This document shows, one piece after another, positions 8,415 through 13,177 of a stretch of DNA of 13,177 bases (its first letter is position 1; each line of letters begins with the position of its first letter). Made by a program: the position numbers and the translations under genes. The stretch spans positions 1 to 13,177 of the forward strand of contig JAWKKV010000018.1 of the NCBI GenBank assembly GCA_041393015.1. The letters run 5' to 3'. The notes under the pieces were generated by a model, which did no database searches, had not been told where the DNA came from, and was given only the letters and a program-made list of their open reading frames with translations. This DNA comes from JAGQYH01 sp041393015 (lineage in GTDB: Bacteria > Bacteroidota > Bacteroidia > Chitinophagales > JADIYW01).

Positions 8415-8975
8415 TTAATTTAAAAGTAGTGGTAACAAAAAGTAAGACATCAACAAACCGCCAATAAAAAATCCGATAACTGCTTTTAGTGACGGGATTT
8501 GTAGGTTACTTAATCCAGAGATAGCGTGACCAGAAGTACATCCACCAGCATATCGGGAACCAAAACCAATTAATAAACCACCTAAAAGAAGTATTGTAAT
8601 TATTTTTGGAGAGGAAAAGACTTGTTCACCAAATAGATAATCAGGAAGTAGTTTTCCATTTGGAGCATCAATTCCCAAAGCAGAAAGTTCTGTTACTGTT
8701 TTTGGATTAACAGCTACATTATCTGGGCTTTGCATGAAGTGAACTGCTACATATCCGCCAATCATAGCACCAAGTACAACAACAAAGTTCCAACGCTGTG
8801 CTTTCCAATCCCAATCGAAAAAAGACACCTTCTTTCCTATTCCGGTCATGGCACATAAAGAACGAAGATTGGAAGACATACCAAAAGTTTTACCAAAATA
8901 AGTAAGTACTAACATTATGATTCCAATTATAAAACCTGAAACAGACCAATGCCATGTTGCTGAAAGAAACTCCAT
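8415..8975 (-). CDS. YeeE/YedE family sulfur transporter, N-terminal-half protein
   Basis: A 186-residue membrane protein and the promoter-proximal gene of the split YeeE/YedE pair. Helices are visible near residues 9-27, 63-81, 124-140 and 163-185. Two conserved cysteine sites are present: Cys41 in RSLCAMTG and Cys146 in AGGCTSGH, the strongest family signature. With Cys99 of the downstream partner this gives the three-cysteine relay that TsuA-type thiosulfate transporters use for transient S-S contact with substrate (known from that family, inferred here). The ATG at 8975 is preceded by an A-rich leader without a Shine-Dalgarno sequence, usual for Bacteroidota. A candidate -7 element lies at 8993-9000. 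The region around residues 82-120 is a long periplasmic or cytoplasmic loop. It is transcribed divergently from the lipoprotein-kdsA run. Confidence 0.9.
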   Translation of the reverse strand: MEFLSATWHWSVSGFIIGIIMLVLTYFGKTFGMSSNLRSLCAMTGIGKKVSFFDWDWKAQRWNFVVVLGAMIGGYVAVHFMQSPDNVAVNPKTVTELSALGIDAPNGKLLPDYLFGEQVFSSPKIITILLLGGLLIGFGSRYAGGCTSGHAISGLSNLQIPSLKAVIGFFIGGLLMSYFLLPLLLN

Positions 8976-8992
8976 TTTTTAATTAATTTTTG

Positions 8993-9000
8993 CAAAAATA
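8993..9000 (-). promoter_or_regulatory. Candidate -7 promoter element for the YeeE/YedE pair
   Basis: The minus-strand reading is TATTTTTG, a full match to TAnnTTTG, ending 17 bases before the ATG at 8975. The distance resembles that of the other candidate promoters in this window. No good -33 TTG is found at the expected distance, so this is a tentative call. Confidence 0.38.
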
Positions 9001-9110
9001 GGAATTCAAACTAAGTATTGTGGCTAAAAATGTATAATTTTATGGACTATTTTTTTAATTAAAATAAATTAGGTACACTTTTTGAAATGCAGATTACCAA
9101 ACAAATTGTT

Positions 9111-9569
9111 ATGAAAACTACATTAAAAACTATCAGTTTGATTACTACTTTATTTCTTATAAATGCTTGTGTAAGCACACGATTGACTATAAAAAACATT
9201 GATGACAATGCTCCATCACCAGTATTGGTTAATAAAGACCAATTTTTAGTAACCGAATATAGTTCTGATAAAAAATATGGATATGACCCAGATTATCCCA
9301 TTAATGTATTTTACAAAAACACTAATGACGACAACTTAAATGCTAATCGGTTTTTAAACGCTTTAGCTGGTCCAAAAGGAGAAGCTATTTTTTATACAAA
9401 AATTGAGACCTGTTGCCCGTTTCCAAGCAAAAGAACTGATATGGGTGCAGGGTTGTTAGATGTATATGAAATAAGCTGGAAAGGACAATCAAAACCAGTA
9501 CGTTTATATTTGAATATCTATGAAAAAGGATATTTATATATTCCGCTTGGATTTAGTATAAAAAAATAA
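9111..9569 (+). CDS. Small lipoprotein of unknown function upstream of kdsA
   Basis: A 152-residue predicted lipoprotein. The chosen ATG at 9111 gives a textbook type II signal peptide, MKTTLKT followed by a hydrophobic stretch and the lipobox INAC with lipidated Cys20. An in-frame ATG at 9087 would add eight polar residues in front and is less likely. No acidic residues follow the cysteine closely, so the acidic surface-export signal seen in some Bacteroidota lipoproteins is not evident, and a periplasm-facing location is inferred. The mature part contains YGYDPDYPINVFY (about 56-68), a Cys-Cys-Pro-Phe-Pro motif at 101-105, and a beta-rich end (DVYEISW, RLYLNIYEKG, LYIPLGFSIKK). I do not recognise a named domain. 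kdsA starts 51 bases downstream on the same strand with no terminator between, so they may be cotranscribed. At this length it cannot be an aldolase, whatever the neighbour suggests. Confidence 0.85.
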   Translation: MKTTLKTISLITTLFLINACVSTRLTIKNIDDNAPSPVLVNKDQFLVTEYSSDKKYGYDPDYPINVFYKNTNDDNLNANRFLNALAGPKGEAIFYTKIETCCPFPSKRTDMGAGLLDVYEISWKGQSKPVRLYLNIYEKGYLYIPLGFSIKK

Positions 9570-9620
9570 ATTTTCTTCATAAAATATTCTTAAATTAGCG
9601 GTTTTTAAACCCACATATTA

Positions 9621-10439
9621 ATGAATATTAAAGAAATACCTCAAATAAAAAATACTGACAGCAATCAGTTTTTCCTATTAGCAGGTCCATGTGCCATTGA
9701 AGGAGAAGAGATGGCTATGAAAATTGCAGAAAGACTAGTATCCATCACCAATAAATATGAAATACCTTTTGTATTTAAAGGTTCCTTTAAAAAAGCCAAT
9801 CGTTCAAGAATAGACAGTTTCTCAGGAATTGGGGACGAAAAAGCTTTAAAAATTCTTAGAAAAGTTAGTGAAACTTTTCAAATACCAACAGTTACCGATA
9901 TTCATACCAATGAAGATGCTGCTAAAGCTGCACAATACGTTGATGTATTACAGATTCCAGCTTTTTTAGTTCGTCAAACCGACTTAGTGGTTGCCGCAGC
10001 GACTACAGGTAAAATTGTAAACCTAAAGAAAGGACAATTTATGAGTCCAGAAAGCATGAAACATGCAGTTCAAAAAGTATTAGATTGTCAAAATAATAAC
10101 GTTATGGTAACCGATAGAGGAAGTATGTTTGGTTATCAAGATATGGTAGTCGATTATAGAGGAATTCCAACCATGCAAAGTTTTGCTACTACAGTATTAG
10201 ATGTTACTCATTCACTTCAACAACCCAATCAAATGGCTGGAGTAACTGGAGGAAGACCCGAAATGATAGAAACTATTGCAAAAGCAGGAATAGCTGTTGG
10301 TGTTGATGGTATTTTTATCGAAACTCATTTTGACCCAAAAAACGCAAAAAGTGATGGTGCCAACATGTTGCATTTAGATCTTTTTGAAGGCCTGATGACT
10401 AAATTAGTAGCCATTAGAAAAACAATAAATTCATTTTAA
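9621..10439 (+). CDS. kdsA: 3-deoxy-8-phosphooctulonate synthase (KdsA), metal-dependent type
   Basis: Condenses phosphoenolpyruvate with arabinose 5-phosphate to Kdo 8-phosphate, the committed step to the Kdo sugar of the lipopolysaccharide inner core; cytosolic TIM barrel. The 272-residue length is normal. Family motifs are visible: LLAGPCAIE (19-27), FKKANRSR (56-63), TDIHT (92-96), QIPAFLVRQTDL (111-122), KKGQF (136-140), TDRGSMFGY (164-172), DVTHSLQ (194-200) and IETHFDP (233-239). Cys24, His197, Glu234 and Asp245 align with the four metal ligands of the Aquifex enzyme (Cys11, His185, Glu222, Asp233), so this is the metal-requiring class, unlike the E. coli enzyme with Asn at the first site. 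The usual KANRSS reads KANRSR here, a substitution I believe is common in this phylum. It lies between a lipoprotein gene and an outer-membrane protein gene, an envelope context. The start has no clear Shine-Dalgarno sequence. Confidence 0.96.
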   Translation: MNIKEIPQIKNTDSNQFFLLAGPCAIEGEEMAMKIAERLVSITNKYEIPFVFKGSFKKANRSRIDSFSGIGDEKALKILRKVSETFQIPTVTDIHTNEDAAKAAQYVDVLQIPAFLVRQTDLVVAAATTGKIVNLKKGQFMSPESMKHAVQKVLDCQNNNVMVTDRGSMFGYQDMVVDYRGIPTMQSFATTVLDVTHSLQQPNQMAGVTGGRPEMIETIAKAGIAVGVDGIFIETHFDPKNAKSDGANMLHLDLFEGLMTKLVAIRKTINSF

Positions 10440-10457
10440 ATTATATTCTATTACACT

Positions 10458-11303
10458 TTGAAAAAATTAATTCTTTTCGTCGTTTTGGTTACTTTTTGTG
10501 TTGGTCAAAAAAGTTATTGTCAAGATAGTAAAACTACTAATCCTGATAAATATACTAAACATAATAAAGGTAAAATGTATATTTATTGGGGTGGAAACAG
10601 AGACAATTATACAAAATCTAATATACATTTTAAAGGAGCTGATTATGATTTTACACTTTATGATGTTGTAGCAGAAGATAAACCCAAAGGATGGCATATT
10701 GATTATATAAATCCTGGTAGAATGACCATTCCGCAAACAAACTTTCGAATTGGCTATTTTATTACTGATCATTATAATATCTCCTTAGGTGTAGATCACA
10801 TGAAATATGTAATGGAACAAAATAGAGCCGTCAATTATAGCGGATACTATCCAAACCCAGGAAGTTATGGAGAAATTTTACCCAATAATCAAGTATTACT
10901 AACCGAAGATTTCCTTACTTTTGAACATACCGATGGTTTAAATTATGTCAATACTGAATTTTCTAGAGTTGATGATTTATCGGGTTTATTAAAATTACCA
11001 AATACAGATAAATTTCAATTAAATATAACAGAAGGTGTTGGTATTGGTGTATTATATCCAAAAACGAATGCCAAAGTTTTGGGAAATGAAAGACATGATT
11101 TTCATATTTCAGGATATGGAGTATCTGCCAAAGTAGGATTAAACTTCACCTTTTTTAAACACTTTTTTATTCAAACAGAATTAAAAGGAGGTTACATTAA
11201 TATGAATGACATTAGAACAACCAAAGACTCTGCTGATAGTGCTTCGCAAGAATTTTTCTTTTTACAAAGAATAATAGCTGTTGGAGGAATCTTTCAATTA
11301 TAA
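10458..11303 (+). CDS. Probable outer-membrane or exported beta-rich protein, unknown function
   Basis: A 281-residue exported protein starting at TTG (10458). Only that codon gives an intact signal peptide: (M)KKLILFVVLVTFCVG with cleavage probably near SYCQ (residues 19-22). The next in-frame ATG, at residue 40, would remove it, and no ATG lies in frame between the kdsA stop and this TTG. The mature part is rich in aromatic and alternating hydrophobic residues: MYIYWGGNRDNY (40-51), NFRIGYFITDHYNISLGVDHMKY (in pieces, about 95-117), EDFLTFEHTDGLNY, GYGVSAKVGLNFTFFKHFFIQTEL and a final FFLQRIIAVGGIFQL. This suggests a small outer-membrane beta barrel or related fold. I know no function for it. 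It starts 18 bases after kdsA on the same strand, so cotranscription is likely. The following adhesin-like gene starts 29 bases downstream with no terminator between. Confidence 0.88.
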   Translation: MKKLILFVVLVTFCVGQKSYCQDSKTTNPDKYTKHNKGKMYIYWGGNRDNYTKSNIHFKGADYDFTLYDVVAEDKPKGWHIDYINPGRMTIPQTNFRIGYFITDHYNISLGVDHMKYVMEQNRAVNYSGYYPNPGSYGEILPNNQVLLTEDFLTFEHTDGLNYVNTEFSRVDDLSGLLKLPNTDKFQLNITEGVGIGVLYPKTNAKVLGNERHDFHISGYGVSAKVGLNFTFFKHFFIQTELKGGYINMNDIRTTKDSADSASQEFFFLQRIIAVGGIFQL

Positions 11304-11332
11304 TTACTGACAACAACTAAACCAAAAATTTT

Positions 11333-13177
11333 ATGAAAAGAATTACGTTATTATTGTTGAGTTTCTTTTTTTCTTTCACGGGCTATTCACAATTAGCGCT
11401 TGAAGGATTTGAATCAACTACAGGACCAGATGCACTTCCTTCTACAAACTGGACATTGGGTACAGGAAATTGGTTGGTGTTTGACAATGGAGTGCCTACC
11501 GTTAATCGTTGGGGAATTTCTACTGTTACCACACCACCAACACAAGTGTATCAAGGAACTAATGCTGCCTACATGGCACGCGAGACTAATTTTTCGGCAG
11601 GTCAAACTATAGAAGACTACTTAGCGTCGCCTGTATTTACAGTTCCAACCAATGGACAGCTTCGTTTTTGGACAAGAGGTTTCTTCCTTGGGAATCAAGG
11701 AACCGTTTATCAAATAAAAGTCGCACCAGCTGCCGCTAATCCAACGGATCCAAACTCTTATCTTTTGGTTCAACAATGGACTGATGCCGATTTGGTAGCA
11801 AGCGTTAGTCAATATGAAGAAAAAGTAGTTAATTTGACTGATTATGTTGATCTTAATGTTCGTATTGCTTTTGTGATGCAACAAGCTCCAATCACTGCTC
11901 CATTTGGAGATCGTTGGTTTGTTGATAATGTACAAGTAGTGGCACAGTGTTTTGATCCTACTGCTTTAACAGCAACACCAGCCATTACTTCGGCTCAATT
12001 GAGTTGGACAAATCCTGGAACAACTTCTTGGGAAGTAGAACTTATACCAGCAGGAAATACTCCAACTGGAACAGGAACTGTACATAATGGAGCACCTTCT
12101 TATAATGTCACTACTACTTTACCAGCCAATGTTCCATTAACAGCTTCAACAGCCTATAAATATTATGTAAGAGCAATTTGTTCAGGAGGTGTTACCAGTC
12201 AATGGGTTGGTCCATATAATTTCTCAACACTCTCTCCAGGCTTAAGTTGTGCTGCACCAATAGTTGTTGGAACTTTGCCTTATAGCACTACAGACAACAC
12301 AGCCAATTACTCAGACATGACAGATGTTTCGCAACCCGCAGGATGTGCAGGTGGAGGAACAAATTATATGGCAGGTAACGAGGTGTTTTATTCTTATACT
12401 GCTCCAACCAATGGTACAATAAGTGTTTCATTGACACCAACAGCCAATAACTCAAGTCTTTTTGTATATGATGGATGTACAAATGTAACTGTTGCTTGTT
12501 TGGGTGGAGTTGCCAATACAAATAATACTATTAGAAACTTACCTAATATTCCAGTAGTAGCTGGTCATAATTACATTATTGTAGTTTCGTCTAGTGCTGT
12601 AACACAAACTGTCGGTTACACTTTAATAATTCAAGAAGTAAACTGTGCTAACCCGGCTAATTTGAATGCTACAGGAATTTCACAAACCGGAGCCACATTA
12701 AGTTGGGCAGCTGGAGGAGCTACTTCATGGGAAGTAGTTGTGCAAACAGCTGGAGTAGGTGTTCCACCAGGAGCAGGAACACAAACCAATGCTAATTCAA
12801 ACTATGTAGTACCAACAGTATTAACCCCCAATACAAACTATGAGTTTTATGTAAGAGCTGATTGTAATAATGGAACTTTCAGTGCGTGGTCTGGACCATT
12901 TGCATTTAGAACATTGTGTACTGCTTTTGCTGTACCATTCCAAGAAGGATTCAACAGCACCTCAACAACAGAAGGATGTTGGACAGTTAGAAATGTGAAT
13001 AATGATGCAGATGCCTGGGATATGAACTATGCTACTAATCCTTTTGAAGGTAATCAAGTAGCCATGATGTTTACAGATGGTAATGCTGGAGCTAATGACG
13101 ATTGGTTGATTTCACCACAAATACTACTTACTGGAAATCAACGATTACGATACCGCTATAGAGTACAATCGGCTGCT
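11333..13177 (+). CDS. Large secreted adhesin-like multidomain protein (5' part, runs off window)
   Basis: An open frame of exactly 615 codons from ATG 11333 to the window edge, with no stop, so the gene is partial at its 3' end. Signal peptide at about 1-20 (MKRITLLLL to GYSQ). Then come a choice-of-anchor-J or cleaved-adhesin-like jelly-roll domain (about 21-203, with LEGFES near its start, YLASPVF and RWFVDNV), an Fn3 domain (206-302), a PPC-like beta domain (about 306-435, with NEVFYSYTAP and SSLFVYDGC), a second Fn3 (438-529), and the start of a second anchor-J domain (from about 532, EGFNSTST, DDWLISP). Such alternating architectures are typical of very large Flavobacteriia surface or secreted proteins that end in a T9SS sorting domain; the end is not visible here, so T9SS export is inferred. 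Likely roles are adhesion or polymer binding; no enzyme domain is seen so far. Confidence 0.88.
   Translation, partial: MKRITLLLLSFFFSFTGYSQLALEGFESTTGPDALPSTNWTLGTGNWLVFDNGVPTVNRWGISTVTTPPTQVYQGTNAAYMARETNFSAGQTIEDYLASPVFTVPTNGQLRFWTRGFFLGNQGTVYQIKVAPAAANPTDPNSYLLVQQWTDADLVASVSQYEEKVVNLTDYVDLNVRIAFVMQQAPITAPFGDRWFVDNVQVVAQCFDPTALTATPAITSAQLSWTNPGTTSWEVELIPAGNTPTGTGTVHNGAPSYNVTTTLPANVPLTASTAYKYYVRAICSGGVTSQWVGPYNFSTLSPGLSCAAPIVVGTLPYSTTDNTANYSDMTDVSQPAGCAGGGTNYMAGNEVFYSYTAPTNGTISVSLTPTANNSSLFVYDGCTNVTVACLGGVANTNNTIRNLPNIPVVAGHNYIIVVSSSAVTQTVGYTLIIQEVNCANPANLNATGISQTGATLSWAAGGATSWEVVVQTAGVGVPPGAGTQTNANSNYVVPTVLTPNTNYEFYVRADCNNGTFSAWSGPFAFRTLCTAFAVPFQEGFNSTSTTEGCWTVRNVNNDADAWDMNYATNPFEGNQVAMMFTDGNAGANDDWLISPQILLTGNQRLRYRYRVQSAA
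11948..12250 (+). repeat. Fn3 repeat unit 1 of the adhesin-like protein
   Basis: Residues about 206-306. It begins and ends at a cysteine and carries AQLSWTNPG, TSWEVELIPAG, YKYYVRAIC and SQWVGPYNF. It matches the second unit at 12644-12919 position by position in these segments. Confidence 0.75.
12644..12919 (+). repeat. Fn3 repeat unit 2 of the adhesin-like protein
   Basis: Residues about 438-529. It carries ATLSWAAGG, TSWEVVVQTAG, YEFYVRADC and SAWSGPFAF, paralogous to the unit at 11948-12250. The two units flank the PPC-like domain, and a second anchor-J domain follows, suggesting that a jelly-roll plus Fn3 module was duplicated. Confidence 0.75.

Noticed and set aside
9087..9110. Upstream in-frame ATG of the lipoprotein gene, adding eight residues
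   Set aside because: The ATG at 9111 gives a standard lipoprotein signal peptide; the extra residues are polar and would precede it without purpose. Not excluded experimentally.
9602..9613. GGTTTTTAAACC between the lipoprotein and kdsA as a terminator
   Set aside because: The stem is too short, the loop too tight and there is no following T-run.
9111..10439. The lipoprotein as a detached part of the KdsA enzyme
   Set aside because: KdsA is full length with all motifs, and the lipoprotein has its own signal peptide and no TIM-barrel motif.
11400..12521. Several 60-100 codon open frames on both strands inside the adhesin-like gene (for example 11621-11935 minus and 12288-12521 minus)
   Set aside because: They overlap the 615-codon frame from 11333, which has a signal peptide and recognisable domains. 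The shorter frames show no plausible domain or signal.

Overview
The window looks like a chromosomal segment from a member of the Bacteroidota, most likely Flavobacteriaceae. It is strongly AT-rich. Ribosome-binding sites are weak or absent, and candidate promoters fit the Bacteroidota pattern TTG / TAnnTTTG. One large secreted protein ends in a type IX secretion (T9SS) sorting domain, and a second starts a multidomain adhesin-like protein typical of this group. I saw no rRNA, tRNA, CRISPR array, transposase, phage gene or recognisable defence system.

Layout. Positions 78-2003 (minus) encode a membrane-anchored LTA-synthase-like sulfatase-fold enzyme. Divergent from it, 2121-3893 (plus) encodes a long-chain acyl-CoA synthetase. 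A strong hairpin terminator at 3908-3942 separates this from the convergent 3964-7800 (minus) gene, a 1278-residue secreted metallophosphoesterase with a mosaic of accessory domains. Upstream of it on the same strand, 7995-8408 and 8415-8975 encode a two-gene (split) YeeE/YedE sulfur transporter.

The strand then switches at a 111-135 bp divergent region. A plus-strand run follows: a small lipoprotein (9111-9569), kdsA for Kdo-8-phosphate synthesis (9621-10439), a probable outer-membrane protein of unknown function starting at TTG (10458-11303), and the 5' part of a large secreted adhesin-like protein (11333 to the window end, still open).

Together the genes point to cell-envelope work: an envelope phosphotransferase or hydrolase, fatty-acid activation, LPS inner-core synthesis, lipoprotein and outer-membrane proteins, and two T9SS-type exported proteins. 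The least explained parts are the four ~100-residue tandem repeats of the phosphoesterase, the lipoprotein with its Cys-Cys-Pro-Phe-Pro motif directly before kdsA, and the unknown outer-membrane protein directly after kdsA. I did not find convincing evidence of a wholly new multi-gene system.
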